A DNA stretch of 64,000 nt from contig JAIVEN010000015.1 of the NCBI GenBank assembly GCA_026686845.1, positions 3,115,001 through 3,179,000 on the forward strand, in the 5' to 3' direction. The stretch comes from Adenanthera pavonina. Lineage: Eukaryota > Streptophyta > Magnoliopsida > Fabales > Fabaceae. Numbering within the stretch: position 1 is the first letter of the stretch; each line of letters starts with the position of its first letter. Under the pieces are notes generated by a model. That model saw nothing but the letters and a program-made list of their open reading frames with translations, was not told where the DNA came from and ran no database searches. Below, piece by piece: positions 12,881-23,700 of the stretch. A program made the position numbers and the translations under genes.

Positions 12881-13800
12881 TCTAAGATCATTTTTCTATT
12901 TATTAATTACTTGGTCAAAATATTGTATAGTGGATTTGGTTTTGAAAGTTTATTCATGCACTCAGATGCAAAACGATGTGGGTTTACATAATTGAATTTT
13001 TCAGGCCAATTTTTAATCAAAGCTTCTCCTTTGGGATTATATATAATCATGGTTTCTTAATCCATTACACATACACACGCAAATTTTAAATTTTTTTTCA
13101 TATATTTATGCATAGGGAGATGTTGGTTAACATATAGTTATAGCTTTTTGTTAGTTGAAAAAATAAAGAAATAATTTTGGTTAAAAGAGCAAGAGCCAAG
13201 CAAAAATTAAAAAAAAAAGAAAAAAAAACACACACACACACACAAGAGTAATTGATCGAAAGGTGTGGGTGTAATGGTGGTTTGGTTTAAGACCTAATTC
13301 GAACCCTCATTACTGCGATTCTGTATCTGGACGAGCATGATGGTCGAAAGGTTCTAGACTAGAAGAAAAGAATCACTTATAGTTGTGCCATTTCATGTCC
13401 AGCTCATAGTTTTATTTGCGACAATTGTGAAATTTTAAAGTTTAAACCACATGGATAAGGAAGGATTATGTTGGTAGCAAGATGGAAGAATTAACGCTGT
13501 AATAGTGAAGTGAAATATTGTGAGGATAGATTTTTTTTTTAAAAAATAAAGAATAAGGACTAAATTAAAAATTAATGTAAAATGCAAGACTAAAAAATTA
13601 TTTTTTCTCATAACTATTATATCTGTATCATTGAGGGAGGTTTAGATGTATGTAAAGGGTTTGAGAAAATAATTATGATGAAGATTTGCTCATTATAGTT
13701 TATTGTGATTGTAATGACCAATTTTTTATAATCTAAAAGGTCCATTAGTAAAGTTGAATGCTGTGATGAAGTCTATAATTCATTTTTAAATTACTCATGA
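12273..13800. other. Intergenic DNA with CT/AT microsatellite
   Basis: No gene seen. A compound microsatellite, (CT)n followed by (AT)n, runs at about 12840-12880. Another Stowaway-type terminus (TTACTCCCTCTAGTC) lies near 12648. A (CA)n run is near 13228. The sequence at about 13445-13605 resembles that at 16090-16260 (AAGGACTAAATTAAAAATTA in both), which flanks the tandem duplication on its other side. Confidence 0.4.
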
Positions 13801-14937
13801 ATTAATCCATATATAGTAGACACTTTTTTTTTCCAATTTCCAGCAGTTTGCATTTTTTTTAACTATTATAAGTATGAACATGAATTCATAGATAGATTTC
13901 TTTTGCATTTGCATTCTATAATAAACTTAGAACATCACTCTAACCATGGTAATAAGATTATGCATTTTTGGATTGGTCTTAACAAAAGATAATCTCTTAT
14001 AATTCATAAAGGCAAAGGCAGAATAATTACATAGGGTAACTCTTAACAAAAAATATGTATGGGGTAGTATTTTCACTTCTACTTAGGGCTCGTTTGGTTC
14101 TACTTAGGGCTCGTTTGGTTTTTAGTTAATTAAAAATGAGTTTTAGTAGAATTGGTTTTGTACTATAGTTATGATAAAAATTGATTTTGAACTAATGTGT
14201 TTATATTTGGATAATTTATTTAAAAATTAGTTTTAACAAAAATCATAATTTTTCTCTAAATTGAGCTTAAACTCTATCACATGATTAATTTAATTTACTT
14301 GAACTAAAATTTAATCTGCATTTATTTAATTGAGAACATAATATATCTGATATAACATTTTTTTACAGGTTATGATCTATAAAAATTAAAATTTTGAAGG
14401 GACATTTTGGTCAATAGATAGGATAAATTTTTTGAAAATTTTATTTTTCTCATTTTTATTGATATATTTTTATCTGACTTTAAAATAAATGTAGATAAAA
14501 ATGAAGAAACAAAATGGAAAAGAAGCTATTCAACTACTTCTTCGAAACCACGTTCTGCATGTGAAATCATTTCAAATGGGAAAGCAAAAAAATATCAAAC
14601 GCACCTAAAACTACATCAAACTTGGTTTTGGCTTCAAACTAAGATTTGGATAGTGATACCAATTAGACCCCTATTAGGGGTTTAAGTACTTTTCAAAAGT
14701 GTTTTTTTTTTGTGACAAACCACCCTAAACATATTCTAAAATAATCAATCATTTATCTTTATTTTCCTATAAAATCATCCTAGTTTATATTTCTACTCTA
14801 TATTTTATATTGATGCTCTGGGTGCTCTTCCCTCTTCACCCAAATAAATAAATAGGAAAAATTAAACATTTAGCTCCTAAAATTTATATTAGTTTATAAA
14901 TTAGTCCCTAAACTATATATATATATATATTTTAACT
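13801..14937. repeat. 1.14-kb tandem duplication, unit 1
   Basis: Direct duplicate of the adjacent unit at 14938, nearly identical over its whole length and differing by a handful of substitutions and small indels. Each unit contains the sequence TCTACTTAGGGCTCGTTTGG twice in tandem (about 14080-14115) and ends in an (AT)n tract. A GGGCTCGTTTGG / CAAACGCACC pair (about 14096-14606) may mark an hAT-like non-autonomous element inside the unit. No supported gene. Confidence 0.9.
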
Positions 14938-16070
14938 ATTAATCCATATATAGTAGACACTTTTTTTTCCAATTTCCAGCAGTTTGCATTTTTTTTAACT
15001 ATTATAAGTATGAACATGAATTCATAGATAGATTTCTTTTGCATTTGCATTCTATAATAAACTTAGAACATCACTCTAACCATGGTAATAAGATTATGCA
15101 TTTTTGGATTGGTCTTAACAAAAGATAATCTCTTATAATTCATAAAGGCAAAGGCAGAATAATTACATAGGGTAACTCTTAACAAAAAACATGTATGGGG
15201 TAGTATTTTCACTTCTACTTAGGGCTCGTTTGGTTCTACTTAGGGCTCGTTTGGTTTTTAGTTAATTAAAAATGAGTTTTGGTAGAATTGGTTTTGTACT
15301 ATAGTTATGATAAAAATTGATTTTGAACTAATGTGTTTATATTTGGATAATTTATTTAAAAATTGGTTTTAACAAAAATCATAATTTTTCTCTAAATTGA
15401 GCTTAAACTCTATCACATGATTAATTTAATTTACTTGAACTAAAATTTAATCTGCATTTATTTAATTGAGAACATAATATATCTGATATAACATTTTTTT
15501 ACAGGTTATGATCTATAAAAATTAAAATTTTGAAGGGACATTTTGGTCAATAGATAGGATAAATTTTTTGAAAATTTTATTTTTCTCATTTTTATTGATA
15601 TATTTTTATCTGACTTTAAAATAAATGTAGATAAAAATGAAGAAACAAAATGGAAAAGAAGCTATTCAACTACTTCTTCGGAAACCACGTTCTGCATGTG
15701 AAATCATTTCAAATGGGAAAGCAAAAAAATATCAAACGCACCTAAAACTACATCAAACTTGGTTTTGGCTTCAAACTAAGATTTGGATAGTGATACCAAT
15801 TAGACCCCTATTAGGGGTTTAAGTACTTTTCAAAAGTGTTTTTTTTTTGTGACAAACCACCCTAAACATATTCTAAAATAATCAATCATTTATCTTTATT
15901 TTCCTATAAAATCATCCGAGTTTTTATTTCTACTCTATATTTTATATTGATGCTCTGGGTGCTCTTCCCTCTTCACCCAAATAAATAAATAGGAAAAATT
16001 AAACATTTAGCTCCTAAAATTTATATTAGTTTATAAATTAGTCCCTAAACTATATATATATATATTTTAA
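14938..16070. repeat. 1.14-kb tandem duplication, unit 2
   Basis: Second unit of the tandem pair, starting at the same ATTAATCCATATATAG sequence directly after the (AT)n tract ending unit 1. A one-base difference (CTTCGGAAACC here, CTTCGAAACC in unit 1) opens a 61-codon frame at 15637-15822 that is closed in unit 1. This argues that the frame is accidental. High identity implies a recent event. Confidence 0.9.
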
Positions 16071-16769
16071 ATCACTCCTCAAATTATGTTGTGGTTTGAG
16101 GAGGGATCATCAATTTGTTAACAAGATGAAAGATTAAGGATTAATACTGTGATAATGAAAAAGTGTAAGGATTGATTTAAAAATATTTAAAGTATAAGGA
16201 CTAAATTAAAAATTATTGTAAAATATAAGAATTTGTAAATGAACCCTTAAATTATATATATTTTATAAAATCAGTCCTCAAACTATCATGTGGTTTGACC
16301 ATTAATCATTGAACTATTCATTCATTCGTAAGTCAATCCTTGGGAGTGACAAGTGGTAGGTGGTAAGAGGGTAAACAACCATTACTAAGGTGTGAAGACG
16401 TTTCAAGGTTTTGATTTCTTCAACCATAAGATGTTTACACCATTATTACCTTCCATTTAATTTCCTCCTTCAAATGTTCTTGTATACTTCATTGTTAATT
16501 ATTTTCACACAAACGTTTTCTTTCACCTTCTTTCGTTTTTCTACGTTTTGCCTATAACCTCTTTTTTTTTTTTTTTTATACAACCATCTAGTATATATCT
16601 AGTACTATTAGATCAAATTCAAGTATTATTGAACTTAAATAAGAGTAGCTTTTTTCGCATAATTTTTTTTATTAGCCATTAATACCCCTATTTCTAAGGT
16701 GGGCTTCCATTGCCATCCAAATTCACCGTGGACAAAAAATAAGCATATCCGAAAACAATTTTTGTAGTA
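16071..16769. other. AT-rich intergenic DNA
   Basis: No gene seen. It holds sequence related to 13445-13605 and a long T run near 16563. The block repeated at 41134 begins at the right edge. Confidence 0.4.
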
Positions 16770-16835
16770 GTCTAAAATAGTCAGTTGGTCAATATTTATT
16801 TTTAGACACATGTAAAATGGATAATCGTGTCTTTA

Positions 16836-17236
16836 GGGCCTGTTTGGTTCGTTTATAGGCCTCCTATGTAAAAGTAATAGGCTTCATATATATCACCTGA
16901 GTTTTGAGCGTTTGGTTGGACGTATCACATGTGATCATCATTACTCAGATGATCCTATTGAGGTGATCTGGATTACATAACATTTTACATGTGAAGGTCT
17001 TTACATGGGTGTGATGAGATGCAAAAAGACATTAATACCCTTATAAAAATAACTATTGACAAATTCATTTCTAGGGTTAAGGACAATATGGTCATTTCAC
17101 TTTTATTCTTATTTTTTAATATAAAAAATAAATATCATTACATCATTATTTATATCTAACCAAACAAACTCACATGTAATCATTATCCCATCACATTACA
17201 TTACATTACCTTCATGTAATTGAACCAAATAGGCCC
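16836..17236. mobile_element. 401-bp Tourist-like (PIF/Harbinger) MITE
   Basis: The terminal inverted repeats are GGGCCTGTTTGGTTC at the left and GAACCAAATAGGCCC at the right, 14 of 15 positions complementary. The element is flanked on both sides by TTA. The paralogous segment at about 41190-41215 (GTGTCTTTAGTGTGTACGTG) lacks it and carries a single TTA-type site, so this is a filled/empty pair. A 3-bp TTA target duplication is typical of PIF/Harbinger MITEs. There is no coding sequence. Confidence 0.85.
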
Positions 17237-17760
17237 TTAATGTATATGTCCATTGATCAACAGTTCGCCATATGCTTCCATAATGATGAGGGGGTTGGAA
17301 TTATATATATATATATATATATTTTGTTCTGTATATGCTAAATACCTTAATCACCAAGTCCCAAATCTATCTTTGTATTTAAGCATTTATTTATATAACC
17401 AAATTTTAGACGGAAGCTTGAATTTATTTATATAACCTAATTTTAGACGGAAGCTTCTTTTTCTTAACATAAAAAATTCGATACCAACTAGTACTTTGAG
17501 AATATTTTAGCGTTTTATGAATAACATAGTAAATAATTGAACTATCTTGACCGATTACGTAAATTGCATTCGATAATCTACCTAGACAAGAAAAGTAATC
17601 TACATAATATAGTTGTATAATGTATATCTGTGGGAGGTAATCGGCATGAATCTTGGAAAACTTTTAGAACCCATTCAATTGAGAAGTTAATGCCATTATT
17701 CAAGGAGGCCATTTTGAAGGATTATATAAAAATAAAAACTGTTTAGTGTACTGATTCTTG

Positions 17761-17900
17761 CAAAAGGAGAGGTATTTTAAAACACCTCATTATTTGACGG
17801 GGGTCAGCAGTTTATGAGACACTGATGATGCTGGTTCGAACTCATGACTTGAGAAGTGAAAACAAGATAGTTTCGCCAGCAAGCCACAAGTTCGATGAGT
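17761..17900 (-). repeat. SINE-like module
   Basis: Near-palindrome variant GAGGTATTTTAAAACACCTC at the left. On the minus strand the right end reads TGTGGCTTGCTGGCGAAAC (A-box-like), then CATGAGTTCGAACCAGC (B-box-like), about 45 bases apart. It is part of repeat A, with an almost identical counterpart at 41764. Confidence 0.6.
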
Positions 17901-18510
17901 TTCAGTGGATTTATTTAGAGTTATTTATTCTTGTTCCTTTGTTTCTTTCCTTCCTTTTGAACTAAAATTTGCTGCTTTCTGTTATGAAAAAGAAAAATAC
18001 TGCTTTTTAGTGTATTATTTTAAAGGCACAAGCTTCACACGTGTTTTTTTTAATTTATATATTATGCAACCCAATTTTTTTATATATTTATATAACACAA
18101 ATATAATCATTTATGACTTGCTCCTATTATAAGTCTAATACTATAGTTGACTAGGACAGGAAGAGACATTCATACGTAGATTCATGTATATCCATATCTT
18201 ACTATTAACTATTTTTTTTTCTAGGTACAAATACTATTAAGTATTTTTTATTTCGGCACATGACAGTTTGAGAAATAAAAATAGGTTTTTTTGGTGGGCA
18301 TTATGAACCTTCACTGTAAAAAAAATTTTTTTCATTAACTTTTGTTCATGACTCATTCATTGTATGAATTTTTTTAATCAATATTAATATACAATAATCT
18401 ATATTAATATGAAGTGTAAAATTTAATTACATAGAGAGGCTGCACTGGAATGACAATCTTAGTATTGATCAAGTGAGTCTTATTGCATACTCTTAATTCA
18501 AAGTTGTCAT

Positions 18511-19285
18511 TATAAATATATGTATTTAGACCTGCATTTTTGACAAGTTAAATAAACAATATTTCCTTCAATTCTTTTATATGAGGATTATTTGAATTTG
18601 TGTTCTCTTAAAAACTCATGACCTACCATTCGGAGTGATCAACTGAGTAGGTATCATTGTTAGAAGTTTAGAGACAAGTGACTTGTTCGTGAGATCGTTT
18701 TTACTATATTTTTTGGTTTTCTTGATCATCCACCAAGAGGGCTATATCAGTTGGTATCAAAATTCAGGTTCGAGTCAGATTATCTTTCATTTCCTTCGTG
18801 TCTCCCTTCTTGCTTCTTCAGGTAGTCTCCTTTTTTTCTTTTCCACTTGTTTGTGTCCTTTCGTTGTGTTCATTCTATGTTATTTTTTCCTTATGTCCAT
18901 ATCTATTTCGTGACTTCTTATGTGTGACATAATTTCTCTCTTAATCTTTGGCTTGTATTTGTGTCTCATATTCCCCATTTATGTCATGTTGTTTCTTTGT
19001 GTTCTTGTGTGAGTGAATTATTCAGAAAAAAAAAGCAAAAGAAAAAATCGTTCAACAAAAAATGTGAGGGAACATCACATAGGGAACCAAAAAAAAAAGA
19101 AAAGAAAAAAGTGCTGAAAAAATACACCAAAAAAAGTGCAAAAATGAAAGAAAAAAAAAAGAAGAAGAAGAAGAAGAAAGGTGTGAACTTTCAGATTTTT
19201 CTTCTTTCCTCTTGTATAAGTTTCTTTTTGCAGCTATTCTTGGAGGCTAAGATTGAAAAGAGCATCAAATTTAGTTGTCGAAAAT
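18511..19285 (+). mobile_element. Possible LTR-retrotransposon leader remnant
   Basis: TGGTATCAAAATTC at 18752 resembles the TGGTATCAGAGC primer-binding site complementary to plant initiator-Met tRNA, which often follows a 5' LTR. Downstream is a pyrimidine-rich stretch, then a strongly purine-rich run (about 19020-19180, ending in GAA repeats). This is a typical untranslated leader composition, but no gag or pol follows. DNA matching the AGT1 leader intron begins abruptly at 19286. The 134-codon lysine-rich frame here is low-complexity translation, not a gene. Confidence 0.35.
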
Positions 19286-19815
19286 GCATGAGATTCAAGG
19301 CAGCAATTCTAAGACCAAAAACTGAAAGCAAATTCTCGAAATTATTGAAAAATTCAACAAATTAAAGCACACAGAGAACCATACTTGGAACATAAAAAGT
19401 AGACTCATAATGATGACAAGTAAATTTGAATCATAGGAGAAAAGAAGAGGGTTTACTTGGAAGAGAGAATCTTCAATGGGTTTGGGCGAAAAATGGAAGA
19501 TGGAAGAGCCTTGCTTTCCTCGCTTACTCTGATACAAGCTGGCATAAATATATAACAAAACACCACAGTGAAGTTAATTTTAGTTAATCGATAGCGCGAG
19601 AGAACCAATCAAATGGGGAAGGGGGACCCAACATTGGCATGCGTGGCAGATAAAAGGAGCCATAACTGAGCACTTTGCGGCTGAGGATGGCCGAAGAAGA
19701 AACACACAGCACTCAGCTCAGCCTTCGTTTGCAATAATATAAAACGATTCATCATATTATATGTTCATTGTATCTTCCCATAAGCTTATCCATTGTCTAG
19801 ACTTTCCTCCAATTA
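19286..19815 (-). pseudogene. Duplicated AGT1 leader exon and promoter, no coding exons
   Basis: A direct-orientation copy of 7092-7615. It includes the end of the AGT1 5'UTR intron, the donor (now CTTCCAA, then GTAAACC), the leader exon, the TATA box (19542-19553) and the proximal promoter. No AGT1 coding exon is attached: the similarity stops at 19286, inside the leader intron, against retrotransposon-like DNA. The G-box-like/I-box pair has changed to CATGCGTGGCAGATAAAAGG (19638-19657), altering both cores. If still active, it would transcribe leftward into non-coding DNA. Confidence 0.85.
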
Positions 19816-19824
19816 GGTGTCAAG

Positions 19825-20425
19825 AGAATGTTGGCATCAAGTTCAAAAAATCAGATCAGAAATTGAATCAGTCAAATCATTTGTTCAAAGTTGAATGGTT
19901 TAACCAAATCAATCGGAATTAAACCAGTGATAATAAATTTAATAATTTTTTATATTTTATAGAAAATTAAAAATATTATTAATAAATTTCATAATTTGAT
20001 ATTAAAATTTGAATAAGTTAATAGTCCTATATAATTATATTTTGAATACAAAATAGTCAATTAATATTCTATTTTTATGTTATTTGTTAAATAAATTTAT
20101 CATTATTAATAATTATGTATCATAATAATACTTATATAATGCTATAATATAGAAAGAAAAAAATTTATATCAAAAGGAATACTATTTAGTACTAAAAATA
20201 ATGTGATTTTATTTTAAAAATTAAAAAAGATTTAAAAAATTTTAAAAAATAAAGTAAAATCAAACTGGTTCAATCGGTTTTGTACTGATTCGACTGGTTT
20301 TTTATCTAGTTCTCACCGGTTCTAGAGCCAAATGGTCAAATCCTATGAACGGATCAGACATAGCACCTATTCCTAGTCTAATCGATCGAACCGATTGATC
20401 CAGTCTGATTTTTCGAACATTGGTT
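19825..20425. mobile_element. TIR repeat (CAATCGGTT family)
   Basis: The left part contains GTTCAAAAAATCAGATCAGA. The right part contains its diverged complement (CAGTCTGATTTTTCGAACAT at about 20401-20420), preceded by GGTTCAATCGGTTTTG-type sequence. Both sides surround an A/T-rich core shared with repeats near 27420-27860 and 46995-47365. It is absent from the equivalent place in the first AGT1-upstream copy (near 7616), so it was inserted after the duplication. Superfamily not determined. Confidence 0.5.
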
Positions 20426-20435
20426 GGGATACTTC

Positions 20436-20772
20436 AATAAGTGATTATGTGACTCATAATTCTTTATTTCTAAAATTTGTCAAATATATTATCTATTTTA
20501 ATAATCAATTATACTTTAAATAAGTGATTATGAGAGAAATTTTTTTTTCTATTTATGATGATCACTTTTCCTTCCATAATTATTTATTTTATTTCTCCTT
20601 CTTATTTCTACCTAATAATCACTTAAATCTCAAAATCCAAACACATTTATTTTTTTAAAATCACTTTTTAACTAAAAGCATCCAATCATAAATCACTAAT
20701 TCTCATAATCAATTATAGAAAATCACTTACTTTCATAATTAATTATGAAAAAGCTAATTGAAACATGTACTT
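20436..20772. mobile_element. hAT-like MITE, second copy (degraded)
   Basis: Shares the AAGTGATTATG / ATAATCACTT motif content and the CTTTGTGTG right-hand neighbourhood of the element at 1012-1382, but is more diverged and has lost a clean left end. It abuts the LTR starting near 20773. Confidence 0.5.
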
Positions 20773-23700
20773 TGTGTGAACACCGTATTTTGTCCGAACC
20801 TTATGCATAAAAAAATATATATTAAAATAAAATAATAAAAATAATAAAATATAAAAAAATAAAATACATAAGTTAATTAAGAAAATAAATAATACATAGT
20901 AAAAATAAATAAATAAATAAGAACAAAGAAAATCTAAACAAATAATAATAATATATAAAAAATAATAAAAAAATTAGAAATAAAAAAATTAATTAATTAA
21001 AATAAAAAAAGAAAAAAAGGGGGAGGGGGCTGAAACGCAAATAGCCTGAATTAGAGCTCAGGCACAAGACACAAGGGCCTCTGAGCCTTAGAGGCAAAGT
21101 AGAAAGAGCCCTAATCAGGGCTCGGGCGAGCAAGGCAGACGGATCCCGAGTGCAATTGTGACAGACTCAACAAGCGTGAGCCAGAAGGAGCAAGGATGAT
21201 CCAAACCCGTGACCGAACCAGAGAGCACGAGTGAGAGAAGTAAAGCGAGAAGCACGAAAGAAGACAAAAGTCTCTCCACCACTCTGTACCAGGTACGGCA
21301 GAGTAGTGGGGGTGAGTGAGCCTTTGGACAATCACGAAATGGGGAAAGGCAGACGAGTCGGATGAGGGGGAAGAGAAGGAAACATGTGAAATTGGGAACG
21401 AGAGGATGCAAAAATTGGAATCACGCGCCCGAGGGGCCTCTGGTCTTCCACTTGTAGAGATCCTATAAAGGGATCAGAAGCAATTGCAAGGGAGCATTGG
21501 ACGCCGAAAAAAAACCCTAAAGGAAACCCTAGGAAGTTGAGACAAGAACGCTGAAAGGAAAGTGGTAAGGGGTCTGAGTGTAGATCCCTGAACAAAAGAG
21601 AAGGAGACCTAGAGAGGATTTCTGGAGGCCGAAATTTCAGAGACAGAGAAAGGAGAGGATTTTTTTGGATGGAGAAGCCCTAGAGGAGTTCAGAAAAAAC
21701 TAAGGAAGCAGTGAGGAGGCAACGAAATCAAGAGAAGGAGGTAGCACAAGGAGAACCTGAAGCAAAGGGAGGGTGAGCACAAGCTCAAGAACAAGAGGAG
21801 ATAGTTTGTGGTCCAAGTTCGAAGGTTCGATACCGGAATTGTTTGGGTTAGTTTAATTTTTTTTTCTTTGCTTGTTTCGATTATTCTGTGAAGCTCAATG
21901 CCTCTCACTTTCTTCATGGTTCTCCCTGTTTTTTTCAATATGATTCTGGATGGTTGGTTTGGTTCCCTGTAACCCAGTGAATCCTGGATTTTTATCTTAT
22001 CTGGGTGCTCTGTTTTGTGTTTGAGAGTAGCATTGGCCAGGATGTGCTCTGTTTTGTGTAGGAAAGTAACATTAAACTGCGATTGGCTCGTTATGTAGAT
22101 GATCTCTATCTTATTAAGATAAATGCGAGTTGTTTGTGATTTTGTATCCTGATCCTGTCATGAGTAGAAATTGATTTTCTGTTTTTAAATTCATGGGCCC
22201 TGTTTCCCAAGGTATTTCCTCAAGTTGCAAACTCTATATTGCATAGATGATGGTGTGCTGTGTTTGTTGCGTTTAAATGTCTTCCAGATCTTTTTGAACT
22301 CTTGTATGCTTCTGTGTATATGGGAGATAATGAAAGAGATTTATTGTGGTTCTTGTTTACTGCAAACCATGGGGGTATTTCAGTTAGCTTTTAAAGTAAT
22401 AGACTCAAGCTTAAAGTTGATTTGGTATGATTGTTGTTTTGCCAAGGTTTTCGATAAGAAATTATTATGTTTTGGCACAATCTAGTTAGTTATAGTCCGA
22501 AAGAGAATTCTATTTGTCTCAAATAAAATTAAGTAATTGGGAAGGGAACCAATTTAATTAGGCAAATAAGATGTTAATATCACTAGAGTATAGTTTGTTC
22601 CAGTATTTGTTAATAGGTATTGACAATTTGATTCTCTAATTGCCAGTATCTTTTCCTCTGTTAATCTATTTTATAAGATTGTCCTCTTTGGGTTCATACT
22701 TTGCACTCATATAAGCCGTTGATTTTATTTTCTGGGGTCTCGTTAGATTATTTGGCTACTATTTAATGGTACTGCACACTTTAATCTCCTCACCAGTTAA
22801 GTCGTAGAGTATTTGGGGTTATTATTGTATTAATGACATCTTGATTTAATCTGGTTTGTGGATAATGTTTTGCCATGCTATTTCTTGATATTATTGAGTT
22901 TGGTGAGATTATGCCTTGCTCTTTGTTTTGGGTTTGGCATTGTGGGGTTGTTTTGTTTGTGTTTGATTGGAGTTTAAGTTTGGAATATGTTTTTGATGCC
23001 AAGTCCCATGTTAGCTTGAGGTTGCTACTATGAGTTGTAATGATGCGTTGTATTTGATTTAGATTACCATCTGAGTATGAAATGGTCAAAACCACTATGA
23101 ATAATTATTGTGACTCAGATAACTTAAGCACCATAGTTTGTATTCTTGTGTCAAATATGTGCATACTTTGTTGGATAACAAGCCATATTGTAGACCTAGA
23201 TACGTTAAGGAAAATAGATGCTGGGTTTATTTTACCATGAGTCAGGTTAATTCTTGATAAGTTTAAAATCCTAAATTGGATATGATGTATATACACACAC
23301 ACAGACATATAAAAGTTTCCAAAGTTTTTGACCATGCATATATCTTTTAGAATGCTCATGACTTGATTCTATAAGTGAATGCTTTCTCATTCCTCTTGCT
23401 AATTGTGACCCATAGAATAATACATGAGAGCTCAATGGGAAGTATGACACATGTATAACAAATGGAAAAGATTAAATCAAGTTTGGGGTTCTTGTGATTT
23501 CTCTCATTTTATGATGAAATGTGATTAGGCTAATATGAGAATTGTGAATCTGTACACAATACAGTATTTATGTGCTTATACATCTATTAATTTTTTTTTA
23601 CTCTCTCTTCTTAGGGCCTGTCCCGAGAGACTAAGTTTCTGTGGGTTCATAAGGTGTCAGTTAGGAGTACCATAAATAAGAAATTATCATGGTATTCATG

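Larger units (their letters stand above)
16770..18510. repeat. Direct segmental repeat A, copy 1 (with MITE)
   Basis: Recurs in direct orientation at 41134-42280. Matching landmarks in order are GGTCAATATTTATTTTTAGA, CAGTTCGCCATAT, a doubled GACGGAAGCTT, TGTGGGAGGTAATCGGCATG, the SINE-like module, and GGCACATGACAGTTTGAG. This copy carries an extra 401-bp MITE and keeps about 230 bp (18018-18245) that the 41-kb copy lacks. A third relative at 43903-44800 also retains that stretch, so the 41-kb copy has probably deleted it. Confidence 0.88.

Noticed and set aside
15637..15822. 61-codon frame in tandem unit 2
   Set aside because: A one-base difference closes it in the near-identical unit 1; no recognisable protein.
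17761..17900. A functional tRNA gene
   Set aside because: A- and B-box-like motifs are present but no cloverleaf with paired acceptor and anticodon arms can be drawn; tRNA-derived at most.
18961..19365. 134-codon lysine-rich frame
   Set aside because: Translation of an A/G-rich low-complexity tract running into duplicated AGT1 promoter DNA.
21111..22485. Several 70-100 codon frames on both strands
   Set aside because: They lie in the GC-richer part of a probable LTR, have no conserved motifs and overlap each other in several frames.
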